NCBI GenBank assembly: GCA_030684415.1
Contig: JAUXNL010000053.1
Span: forward strand, 1 to 11,915
Source: Moraxellaceae bacterium
GTDB taxonomy: Bacteria > Pseudomonadota > Gammaproteobacteria > Pseudomonadales > Moraxellaceae
DNA: 11,915 bases
Direction of reading: 5' to 3'
Part shown: piece after piece, positions 1 to 6,304 of the stretch
Layout of the letters: each line of letters opens with the position of its first letter
Numbering within the stretch: the first letter of the stretch is position 1
Notes under the pieces: generated by a model
Seen by the model: the letters and a program-made list of their open reading frames with translations, nothing else
Database searches by the model: none
What the model was told of the DNA's origin: nothing
Program-made: the position numbers and the translations under genes

Positions 1-1028
1 GGACCGCTGCCAGCGACATCTTGCGCAGTGGCGACATTGGTGTGGCCGAAACGTATCGCGACGGCAAGATTGAAACACCTGACCTGCTCGCCGTACTCCT
101 GCTCGCCTTGGCCAATCAGGACGTGCTGGAAAAAACCTTGCATGGCAGCTTTTGGGGCACGCTGCTATATCGCCTGCGCCACTTGATGAACCGCAACACG
201 CGCAGTGGCAGCAAGAAAAACATTCACGCGCACTACGACATCGGCAATCGCTTCTACCGCCTGTGGCTGGATGAGTCGATGACCTATTCCTCTGCGCTTT
301 TCCTGCACGACAATGCCAGTCTGCATGATGCGCAATATGCCAAATACGACCGCCTGCTCGATCTTCTGGAGGTGAAGCGTGGCGACCACATCCTGGAAAT
401 CGGCTGTGGCTGGGGCGCGTTTGCCGAGCATGCCGCTCTCACCCGCGGCTGCTATGTCACCGGCATTTCTTTGTCGCGGGAGCAACTCGCAGTGGCACGC
501 GAACGTGTCAAAGGTACCCCGGCAGAAGCCCGCACCCACTTCGAGTTCCGTGATTATCGCGACCTCAAAGGCCAGTTTGATGCGGTAGTGTCCATCGAAA
601 TGTTTGAGGCCGTTGGTGAAACCTGGTGGCCCGACTACTTCAGCAAGGTCAAGCAATGCCTGCGCCCGGGCGGCCGGGCGGCCCTGCAAACCATCACGAT
701 TGCCAATGAGCGTTTTGATGATTACCGCCGTGGCACCGACTTTATCCATCAGTACATTTTCCCGGGCGGCATGTTGCCATCACCCCAGCGCTTCGAGGCA
801 GAAATCCGCAACAGCGGCCTCAGCCTCGACAATTTCTACGGCTTCGGACTCGACTACGCGCGCACCTTGCGCCTGTGGCGCGAGAACTTCGAAGCGGCCG
901 CCGACAGCATCAGGGCGCAGGGATTTGACGAAGCCTTCATCCGCCTCTGGCGCTTCTATCTCTGCTATTGCGAAGCCGGCTTTCTGACGCGCCGCACCGA
1001 TGTTTACCAGGCCCTGCTGAAAGCCTGA
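1..1028 (+). CDS. Cyclopropane-fatty-acyl-phospholipid synthase family SAM-dependent methyltransferase, 5' end missing
   Basis: The reading frame is already open at base 3, so the N-terminus lies outside the window; the TTG at 21 is not a credible start because the family is about 400 residues and only about 341 are visible. The protein should transfer a methyl or methylene group from S-adenosylmethionine to an unsaturated phospholipid acyl chain at the inner membrane face. Visible family motifs are YDIGNRFYRLWLDESMTYSS, the SAM loop EIGCGWGAFAEHAA (around 400-435), MFEAVGE, the HQYIFPGGMLPS block, and the C-terminal CYCEAGF. Compared with E. coli Cfa as I remember it, two bicarbonate-site residues differ: the Cys after MxYS is Ser (291-293) and the His before TI is Gln (687-689). 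The equivalents of Glu239 (606-608) and Tyr317 (855-857) are kept. It may therefore be a Cfa-related methyltransferase, as in the UfaM/CfaA type, rather than a true cyclopropane synthase. It is the first visible gene of the light-stress operon, 20 bases before the lipoprotein gene. Confidence 0.9.
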   Translation, partial: TAASDILRSGDIGVAETYRDGKIETPDLLAVLLLALANQDVLEKTLHGSFWGTLLYRLRHLMNRNTRSGSKKNIHAHYDIGNRFYRLWLDESMTYSSALFLHDNASLHDAQYAKYDRLLDLLEVKRGDHILEIGCGWGAFAEHAALTRGCYVTGISLSREQLAVARERVKGTPAEARTHFEFRDYRDLKGQFDAVVSIEMFEAVGETWWPDYFSKVKQCLRPGGRAALQTITIANERFDDYRRGTDFIHQYIFPGGMLPSPQRFEAEIRNSGLSLDNFYGFGLDYARTLRLWRENFEAAADSIRAQGFDEAFIRLWRFYLCYCEAGFLTRRTDVYQALLKA

Positions 1029-1035
1029 CCTTGCC

Positions 1036-1041
1036 GAGGAG
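1036..1041 (+). promoter_or_regulatory. Shine-Dalgarno site fixing the lipoprotein start
   Basis: GAGGAG ends 7 bases before the ATG at 1049. It selects this start over the longer in-frame reading that begins inside the upstream gene, and the chosen start gives a clean lipoprotein signal peptide. Confidence 0.7.
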
Positions 1042-1048
1042 CGCTGCC

Positions 1049-1591
1049 ATGCGTCTTTTAATGCTGATCTGTGTGCTGCTGCTGGCTGGCTGCAGTGCGA
1101 AAACAGAAGACTACCGTGGCCAGCAGCCCGTTCTGGACCTGCGTGAATACTTCAATGGCGACCTAAAAGCATGGGGGCAGTTCCAGGATCGCTCCGGAAA
1201 AGTCATCAAGCGCTTTACCGTCGACATGAAAGGCACATGGACAGGCAACGAGGGCAAGCTCGAAGAATATTTCACGTATGACGACGGCACAAAGCAAACC
1301 CGCATCTGGTACTTGAGCGCATTACCGGATGGCCGATATACCGGCCGCGCAGACGATGTGATCGGCATTGCAGAAGGACAAGCCAGCGGCCCGGCCTTGC
1401 ACTGGCATTACACGCTGGCACTGCCTGTGGACGGTAAAACCTACCATGTCCGCTTCAACGACTGGATGTGGCTGCACGATCAACACACCATGGTCAATCG
1501 TGCCGTCATGTCGAAATTCGGCATACGGCTGGGCGAAGTCACCCTGTTTTTCCGCAAAGCCGATGCCAGCAACGAAAACGGAGAAGCCTGA
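1049..1591 (+). CDS. DUF3833 family lipoprotein
   Basis: This is a 180-residue protein whose first 15 residues form a lipoprotein signal peptide: a short Met-Arg head, the hydrophobic run LLMLICVLLLAG, and Cys15 in a good lipobox (LAGC). It should be lipidated and held on the periplasmic side of the inner or outer membrane. The mature part carries the DUF3833 pattern: YFNGDLKAWGQFQDRSGKV, GTWTG, a YTGRADDVIG block and a C-terminal NDWMWLHD...MVNRAVMSKFG...GEVTLFF stretch. No biochemical function is established for this family as far as I know. It occurs in clusters with Cfa-type methyltransferase, SDR and photolyase genes, which suggests a role in envelope-lipid modification. The start at 1049 has a GAGGAG site 7 bases upstream. 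Its TGA shares a base with the ATG of the next gene, implying translational coupling. Confidence 0.85.
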   Translation: MRLLMLICVLLLAGCSAKTEDYRGQQPVLDLREYFNGDLKAWGQFQDRSGKVIKRFTVDMKGTWTGNEGKLEEYFTYDDGTKQTRIWYLSALPDGRYTGRADDVIGIAEGQASGPALHWHYTLALPVDGKTYHVRFNDWMWLHDQHTMVNRAVMSKFGIRLGEVTLFFRKADASNENGEA

Positions 1592-2370
1592 TGAGCCTTA
1601 ACCCGCGCATTCAGCGCTGGACCGATCGTCATGTCTGGGTGATTGGTGCTAGCTCCGGTATCGGACACGCGCTTGCCGATGCCTTGCTGCAACGCGGCGC
1701 AAACGTCGCGGTCAGTGCGCGCAAGACCGAGAGTCTGGACGCACTATCTACACAATACCCCGGCAAGGTGCTGGTGCTGCCACTCGACGTCAGTGATGCC
1801 GATGCCTGGAGCCGCTCTTATGCCGCGCTCGAAAGCCAATGGCCCACACTGGACGACTTCATTTTTTGTGCAGCGGACTATCAGCCCATTCGCGCATGGG
1901 AGCTGGAGGGACGGCGTGCGGAAAAAATGATCCGTACCAATATCGCCGGCCCTGTTCACGGCGTGGCCACCGTGCTGCCCGCCATGCTGAAAAAGCAAAG
2001 TGGCAGCATTGCACTGATTGCCAGTGTGGCCGGCTATATGGGCTTACCCAAGTCACTGGTGTACGGCCCGACCAAAGCTGCCCTGATCAATTTTGCCGAA
2101 GCGCTGTATCTGGATGTACACCCGCGAGGTATCGGCGTCAGCATCATCAACCCCGGGTTTGTCGATACGCCCCTCACGCAAGGCAATGACTTCACCATGC
2201 CGGCGCTCATCACCCCGGCGGAAGCCGCCAGCGAAATCATCAAGGGGCTTGAGGACGGTGCATTCGAAATCCACTTTCCGAAACGCTTCACGCGCTGGCT
2301 GCGGCTGATCCGCCGCCTGCCCTACTCCCTCAAGTTCAGCATTCTCGCCGAGGTGGCAAAGAAATCATGA
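1591..2370 (+). CDS. Short-chain dehydrogenase/reductase (SDR family NAD(P)-dependent oxidoreductase)
   Basis: This is a 259-residue classical SDR, a Rossmann-fold NAD(P)-dependent oxidoreductase. The nucleotide-binding loop GASSGIG sits at residues 19-25. The catalytic set is Asn117, Ser145 (in IASVAG), Tyr158 and Lys162 (YGPTK), at normal spacing. Arg44 at the end of beta-strand 2 suggests a preference for NADPH. The structural NNAG motif after beta-4 is replaced by FCAA (92-95), which is unusual. The hydrophobic, basic C-terminus (KRFTRWLRLIRRLPYSLKF) could associate with the membrane, which would fit a lipid-derived substrate; this is an inference, and the substrate is unknown. The ATG at 1591 overlaps the preceding stop by one base, with GGAGAAG at 1580-1586 as ribosome binding site. 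The longer in-frame reading upstream lies inside the lipoprotein gene and is rejected. The 3' end overlaps the next gene by four bases (ATGA). Confidence 0.9.
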   Translation: MSLNPRIQRWTDRHVWVIGASSGIGHALADALLQRGANVAVSARKTESLDALSTQYPGKVLVLPLDVSDADAWSRSYAALESQWPTLDDFIFCAADYQPIRAWELEGRRAEKMIRTNIAGPVHGVATVLPAMLKKQSGSIALIASVAGYMGLPKSLVYGPTKAALINFAEALYLDVHPRGIGVSIINPGFVDTPLTQGNDFTMPALITPAEAASEIIKGLEDGAFEIHFPKRFTRWLRLIRRLPYSLKFSILAEVAKKS

Positions 2371-2783
2371 GCCGTTCATTGCGTGGTTTGCAGGACTGGT
2401 ATGAAACCCTCTCGCTCGAGTCGCTGGCCCTTATCGGCGACTTCTATACCGAGAATGCACGGTTCAAAGATCCGTTCAACGAGGTCACGCAACGGGACGA
2501 TATCCGCCACATCTTCTCCAAGATGTTCGAGACACTGGAGTCGCCCCGCTTCCACTTTGAAGAGACCGTCTGCGAAGGTCGGAAAGCCTTCATTATCTGG
2601 CATTTTGATTTTGGCTGGCGCGGCAAACCCATGCGTATTCGTGGTGCCAGTCATTTGCGGCTGAACGAAGATGGCCGCGTCGAGTATCACCGTGACTACT
2701 GGGATGCAGCAGAGGAGCTCTACGAAAAGCTGCCTGTACTGGGCTGGATGCTCAGGCAGGTCAAACGAAAGCTGGAGGCCTGA
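2367..2783 (+). CDS. NTF2/SnoaL-like domain protein (nuclear transport factor 2 family)
   Basis: This is a 138-residue small cytoplasmic protein that looks like one alpha+beta-barrel domain of the NTF2/SnoaL superfamily. Visible cues are the N-terminal helix LQDWYETLSLESL, the FYTENARFKDPFNEV segment typical of ketosteroid-isomerase-like folds, the strand IIWHFDFGW, the ASHLRLNEDGRVEYHRDYWD block, and a basic C-terminal helix (RQVKRKLEA). NTF2-like proteins are either small enzymes (isomerases, cyclases, dehydratases) or binding modules, and the sequence does not say which. Position is the best clue: it overlaps the SDR gene by four bases and is followed within one base by the light-regulator gene, so it probably acts in the same lipid or photo-oxidative pathway. 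GAGGTGG at 2350-2356 is a plausible ribosome binding site, 10 bases from the ATG. Confidence 0.82.
   Translation: MSRSLRGLQDWYETLSLESLALIGDFYTENARFKDPFNEVTQRDDIRHIFSKMFETLESPRFHFEETVCEGRKAFIIWHFDFGWRGKPMRIRGASHLRLNEDGRVEYHRDYWDAAEELYEKLPVLGWMLRQVKRKLEA
2772..2778 (+). promoter_or_regulatory. Shine-Dalgarno site of the MerR-type regulator
   Basis: CTGGAGG lies inside the end of the NTF2-like gene and ends 6 bases before the ATG at 2785. It supports the short 317-residue product beginning with Met-Met-Asn rather than the longer in-frame reading that starts within the upstream gene. Confidence 0.6.
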
Positions 2784-2784
2784 A

Positions 2785-3738
2785 ATGATGAATGCAAAGC
2801 TGTCTGACGTGGCATCACCCGACATGAACGATGCACCGGTCATGCTTCCCATCAACGCCGTCGAGCGCGAAACCGGCGTGTCCAAAGAGTTGCTGCGTAT
2901 GTGGGAGCGTCGCTACCACTTCCCCCACCCCGGGCGGGATGGACAAGGTGACCGCATTTACCCAATGGAGCAGGTCAACAAGCTGCGCCTGCTGCGGCGC
3001 CTGATTGATGCTGGCTTCCGTCCGGGGAAGATCATCGAACTGGACACTCCGGAGCTGGAAAAACTGCTGCGCTCGCAAAGCCGTAACCCGGTGGAGATGG
3101 CGCCAGAAATTGAAACCGAGCTGCTGGAAGTCTTGCAAAGCCGTGATGCGCATCGCGTCCGGGAATATCTTTCACATCAGATGATCAAGCTGGGCCTGCA
3201 AACCTTCATCCTCAATTTTTTGCAGCATGCCAACTTCATTGTCGGCGACGCCTGGGCTCGTGGTGTGCTGGAAATCCATGAAGAGCACCTTTACACCGAG
3301 CAGGTGCAGGCCTTGATCCGTGGTGCCATCACCAATCTTCGTGCCGCCAGCGAAGGGCCGCACATCATGCTCACCACAGCTCCGGAAGAAAGCCATATTC
3401 TGGGCATCCTGATGGTGGAAGCCATGCTGAGGCTCGACAATGTCGATGCCATCTGCTTCGGCGCGCAAATGCCGGTGCGTGACATTGCCCAGGCCGCCCT
3501 CAAGCACAAGATGCATATCGTGGCGCTGTCGTTCAGCGCGTCTTACCCAACCAGCAAAGCCATCGAGTTCCTGGAGGAATTACGCTTTCGCCTGCCGCTG
3601 ACGGTGAAAATATGGGCGGGCGGCAGCTCTTTGCGCTCGACACGACGCAGTGTAGAAGACGTGGATTTCTTTCACGATCTCGACAGCATCAAGCAGGCCG
3701 TTCTCCAGTGGCGTCGGCAGCAAGGCGGCAAACAGTGA
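2785..3738 (+). CDS. MerR family regulator with a cobalamin-binding domain (CarH/LitR-type light sensor)
   Basis: This 317-residue protein has an N-terminal MerR winged helix-turn-helix (about residues 20-90: AVERETGVSKELLRMWERRY, then RIYPMEQV) and a C-terminal B12-binding module. The helical cap carries an exact Trp-x9-Glu-His signature (Trp157, Glu167, His168), and the Rossmann part carries Glu-x-His-x-x-Gly (Glu202, His204, Gly207). In Thermus CarH the equivalent residues cradle adenosylcobalamin and supply the lower axial histidine. By analogy this protein should bind DNA as a repressor in the dark and release it when light breaks the Co-C bond. The spacing from cap His to axial His (36) is close to CarH (35, from memory). 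It sits directly upstream of, and overlaps by four bases, the photolyase gene, the classic LitR/CarH arrangement. Its own operator should lie upstream of the operon, outside the window. B12 binding is inferred from motifs only. Confidence 0.92.
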   Translation: MMNAKLSDVASPDMNDAPVMLPINAVERETGVSKELLRMWERRYHFPHPGRDGQGDRIYPMEQVNKLRLLRRLIDAGFRPGKIIELDTPELEKLLRSQSRNPVEMAPEIETELLEVLQSRDAHRVREYLSHQMIKLGLQTFILNFLQHANFIVGDAWARGVLEIHEEHLYTEQVQALIRGAITNLRAASEGPHIMLTTAPEESHILGILMVEAMLRLDNVDAICFGAQMPVRDIAQAALKHKMHIVALSFSASYPTSKAIEFLEELRFRLPLTVKIWAGGSSLRSTRRSVEDVDFFHDLDSIKQAVLQWRRQQGGKQ

Positions 3739-5183
3739 GCAAGGCGCCTGAAAATGCTCAACGCCATCTGGTCTGGCTGCGGGCAGATTTACGCATCACG
3801 GACAATACGGCGCTGTCGGCGGCCTGTTCCGACCGCCATGCGCAAGTCGCCTGTGTTTACACCATTACGCCAGCGCAATGGCAGCAGCATGATGTGGCGG
3901 GTGTCCGTGTCGACTTCGAGTTACGCCATTTACGCGAACTGAAGACCGCACTGGCCGCGCTCAATATTCCGCTGCTGATTCTCAAGGTGCCGGATTTTTC
4001 TGCCCTGCCTGCCGCGCTGCGTCAGCTTGTTTCAGCGCACGACATCACCGCCGTATTTGCCAACCGGCAGTACGAAGTCAATGAAATCGCCCGCGACAAC
4101 GCCGTAACGGACGCACTGACGCACACAGGCGTAGCGTTCAATCTGTTTCACGACCAATGTGTATTGCCACCCGGCTCTGTGCTGACGGGCGATGGCCGTT
4201 TCTACTCCGTCTTTACGCCCTTCAAACGCAACTGGCTGGCACGCATCGACACCACGGGCCTCTCGTTACTGCCGGCTCCGCGCGCGCGCGCGGCCTGTTT
4301 TAGCGAAGGCGATCCGGTGCCTGCCAGCGTGAAAGGTTTTGCATCGCATGTGGATGCTGACGTAGCCGCACAATGGTGGCCGGCTGGTGAAAAAGCCACC
4401 TTGCAGCGCTTGCAGTCTTTCTGTCGACAAACGCTTGCCCGCTACGACGAAACCCGCAATTTTCCCGCGCAGGATGGCAGCAGCCGGCTTTCCCCGTATC
4501 TAGCGATTGGTGCGCTTTCGCCACGGCAATGCCTGAATGCCGCCTTCAACTTTCGCGCCAAAAATGGCAACAGCAACGGCATCGAGCAGTGGATTTCCGA
4601 GATTGGCTGGCGCGACTTCTACAAGCATGTGATGGTCGGCTGGCCACGTGTTTGCCGGCACCAGCCCTTCCGGCTGGAGACCGCCAGCATTCCCTGGCGC
4701 CATGACGAGGCCGACTTTCAACGCTGGTGCGAAGGCCGTACCGGCTTCCCGATTGTCGATGCTGCCATGCGCCAACTGCAGCAGACCGGGTGGATGCATA
4801 ACCGCCTGCGCATGATTGTCGCCATGTTCCTGACCAAGGATTTGTTCATCGATTGGCGCTGGGGCGAAAAATTCTTCATGCAGCATCTGATTGATGGCGA
4901 CTTGTCGGCCAACAATGGTGGCTGGCAATGGTCAGCCTCTACCGGTAATGATGCCGCTCCCTATTTCCGGATTTTCAATCCGCTGCTGCAAAGCCAGAAG
5001 TTTGATCCAGAGGGCGACTTCATCCGCACCTATGTGCCTGAACTAGCCAATGTGCACGATCGCTCCATCCATGCCCCGGGCGGTTCGTTGTTCTCGACAT
5101 ATCCCGCTCCGATGACAGACCGCAGTGGTGTCAAGGAGCGGGTGCTTCAGCATTTCCGGGAGATAAAAGGCTTTGCGGATTAG
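3735..5183 (+). CDS. phrB: Deoxyribodipyrimidine photolyase (class I CPD photolyase)
   Basis: This 482-residue cytoplasmic enzyme repairs UV-induced cyclobutane pyrimidine dimers using blue light and FAD. The N-terminal alpha/beta antenna domain begins HLVWLRADLRITDNTALSA (residues 11-29). The C-terminal FAD domain has WISEIGWRDFYKH, TGWMHNRLRMIVAMFLTKD, DWRWGEKFFMQHLIDGDL, NGGWQWSASTGNDAAPYFR (from 394) and FNPLLQSQKFDPEGDFI. Tryptophans are present in all three positions of the photoreduction chain (GWRDFY, DWRWGE, NGGWQW). Length matches E. coli PhrB (about 470). The start is GTG at 3735, overlapping the regulator's TGA by four bases; the longer frame upstream lies within the regulator gene. 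A (CG)7 run at 4279-4292 falls in the linker between domains and keeps the frame. It is the last gene of the operon and is followed by several stem-loops. Confidence 0.96.
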   Translation: MSKAPENAQRHLVWLRADLRITDNTALSAACSDRHAQVACVYTITPAQWQQHDVAGVRVDFELRHLRELKTALAALNIPLLILKVPDFSALPAALRQLVSAHDITAVFANRQYEVNEIARDNAVTDALTHTGVAFNLFHDQCVLPPGSVLTGDGRFYSVFTPFKRNWLARIDTTGLSLLPAPRARAACFSEGDPVPASVKGFASHVDADVAAQWWPAGEKATLQRLQSFCRQTLARYDETRNFPAQDGSSRLSPYLAIGALSPRQCLNAAFNFRAKNGNSNGIEQWISEIGWRDFYKHVMVGWPRVCRHQPFRLETASIPWRHDEADFQRWCEGRTGFPIVDAAMRQLQQTGWMHNRLRMIVAMFLTKDLFIDWRWGEKFFMQHLIDGDLSANNGGWQWSASTGNDAAPYFRIFNPLLQSQKFDPEGDFIRTYVPELANVHDRSIHAPGGSLFSTYPAPMTDRSGVKERVLQHFREIKGFAD

Positions 5184-5232
5184 CGGCCAGTGACGTGGCC
5201 GAATATGCGTTCCCGAAGCCGTATGTGGCTTC
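5184..5232 (+). other. Two stem-loops immediately downstream of the photolyase gene
   Basis: A perfect 6-base-pair stem CGGCCA/TGGCCG (5184-5189 and 5196-5201) starts at the first base after the stop codon. A second, GAAGCC/GGCTTC (5215-5220 and 5227-5232), follows. Neither has a T-run, so they look more like mRNA 3'-end structure than complete terminators. The remainder up to 5293 shows nothing I recognise. Confidence 0.4.
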
Positions 5233-5302
5233 CCGACGCAGGGCAGCCGCTATCGGACGGTGTATTTCTGTGCCGACAATTCACCCCGCCCTTGACAGCT
5301 TG

Positions 5303-5332
5303 CTGAAAAACGCCCATCCCGGGCTTTTTCAG
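5303..5332 (+). terminator. Probable terminator of the photolyase operon
   Basis: CTGAAAAA pairs with TTTTTCAG around an inner GCCC/GGGC stem and the loop ATCCC. Read on the + strand, the GC stem is followed at once by five T residues, the shape of an intrinsic terminator. It lies 120 bases after the photolyase stop and is part of the repeat element. Confidence 0.55.
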
Positions 5333-5423
5333 TCCGCGATTCCGGCACATGTCCGGAGTCGTTCCACGCTGAATCAATCATGCAAACGTGATTGATTAGC
5401 GCCCCGGCCATCCATGGCCGGGA

Positions 5424-5459
5424 AAACACTGGCTGAAAAGCATTTTTCAGCCAGTGTTT
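5424..5459. terminator. 16-base-pair hairpin between convergent genes, probable bidirectional terminator
   Basis: The 16-base arms 5424-5439 and 5444-5459 are perfectly complementary around the 4-base loop GCAT. The A-rich and T-rich ends give a T-run in both reading directions. It overlaps the first two bases of the parA stop codon (5458-5460, minus strand), so it can end transcription of parA and back up termination of the photolyase operon. Confidence 0.6.
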
Positions 5460-6246
5460 AAGCCGGATTCAGTTCCCGGAACAGCGCCACATACTCTTCC
5501 GTGAGCTTGTGCTTTGGCGCCAGATAGACCAGCGGCTGCGACTTTTCGTGCGACTCTTTCATGATGACCGACGATGAAAGATGCGAACTCACGATCGGCA
5601 ATCCTTCGGCGCGCAATTCTTCCACCAGCTTCACCGGCAGGCTGGCGCGTGCCTGGAACTGATTGACGACAATCCCCTCCACCTCCAGCTCCGGATTATG
5701 GTCAGCGCGTGCTTCGCCCAGATTTTCCAGCAGCGTGTACAGCGCACGACGCGAGAATGCATCGCAATCGAAAGGAATCAGGCAGCGCTGCGCGGCAATC
5801 AGCGCCGAGAGCGTGTAGAAATTGAACGCCGGTGGCGTGTCAATATAGATGGCATCGTAGGTGTTGCCCAGTTCGCGCAGCGCGGCCGACAGCTTGAATA
5901 TCTTGTGCTTGCTCTCGAGCAGATGCTCGATTTCTCCCAGCTCGGGGTTAGAGGGAATCACGAAGAGGTTGGCAAACGGGGTCTTGTGCACATACTCGGA
6001 AAGCGGCTTTTCGCGCTCTTTGACCTGCAGGGTCTTGGCGAAGAACTGGCCAATGTTGGGCGACAACTCAGGCTTGTCGCGGGAGAACTCGGCGGCTTCG
6101 CCAAGCAGGTATTGCGTGGCATTGCACTGCGGGTCGAGATCGACCACGAGGGTCTTTTTGCCCTGGCTTGCACTGATGGCCGCGAGATTGACCGTGATGC
6201 TGGACTTGCCCACCCCGCCCTTCTGATTGAAGACAACCCGACGCAT
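5458..6246 (-). CDS. ParA family ATPase (orphan, no adjacent ParB)
   Basis: This 262-residue MinD/ParA-type P-loop ATPase binds ATP as a dimer and usually positions DNA or protein cargo on the nucleoid or membrane. It has the deviant Walker A motif KGGVGKSS (residues 9-16, signature Lys9 and catalytic Lys14), the switch region VDLDPQCNAT (35-44) and the Walker B-like strand YDAIYIDTPPAFN (130-142). Cys41 stands where most ParAs have Gly (DPQGN). No N-terminal DNA-binding domain is present, so it is the short Soj/chromosomal type. No parB, parS-like repeat or replication gene adjoins it. The ATG at 6246 is preceded by GGGAG 7 bases upstream, which decides the start; the longer in-frame reading runs back into the preceding gene. 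It lies 58 bases downstream of the SpmAB-like gene on the same strand, so co-transcription is possible. The cargo cannot be told from sequence. Confidence 0.88.
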   Translation of the reverse strand: MRRVVFNQKGGVGKSSITVNLAAISASQGKKTLVVDLDPQCNATQYLLGEAAEFSRDKPELSPNIGQFFAKTLQVKEREKPLSEYVHKTPFANLFVIPSNPELGEIEHLLESKHKIFKLSAALRELGNTYDAIYIDTPPAFNFYTLSALIAAQRCLIPFDCDAFSRRALYTLLENLGEARADHNPELEVEGIVVNQFQARASLPVKLVEELRAEGLPIVSSHLSSSVIMKESHEKSQPLVYLAPKHKLTEEYVALFRELNPA

Positions 6247-6304
6247 TCTGCTACTCCCTTGAAATGCTGCACGCGAATGTGGCGCGGATTGTAGCCCCTG
6301 CCCG

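Larger units (their letters stand above)
5294..5459 (-). repeat. Multi-hairpin intergenic repeat, copy 1 (inverted relative to copy 2)
   Basis: About 166 bases that match 10957-11118 as the reverse complement. On the + strand the order is: CTGAAAAA/TTTTTCAG (5303-5332, with inner GCCC/GGGC), GATTCCGG/CCGGAGTC (5338-5360), AATCAATCA/TGATTGATT (5372-5397), CCCGGCCAT/ATGGCCGGG (5403-5422) and a perfect 16-base-pair hairpin (5424-5459). Both outer ends read GCTGAAAA inward, like short terminal inverted repeats. The element fills the gap between the converging photolyase and parA genes, and its last hairpin runs into the parA stop codon. Confidence 0.85.

Noticed and set aside
4279..4292. (CG)7 run inside the photolyase gene, considered as a slippage or Z-DNA site
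   Set aside because: It keeps the frame and codes for an ordinary Arg-Ala linker between the two domains; an alternating run of this size is unremarkable in GC-rich DNA.
5180..5377. Minus-strand open frame whose product contains MCRNRGLKK, matching a plus-strand frame at 11036-11272
   Set aside because: The similarity is just translation of the inverted repeat element in both places. Neither has a ribosome binding site or a protein family, and hairpins interrupt both.
5458..6246. ParA as part of a plasmid partition or replication module
   Set aside because: No parB, rep gene, iterons or parS-like repeats are adjacent, and the neighbours are ordinary chromosomal metabolic genes.
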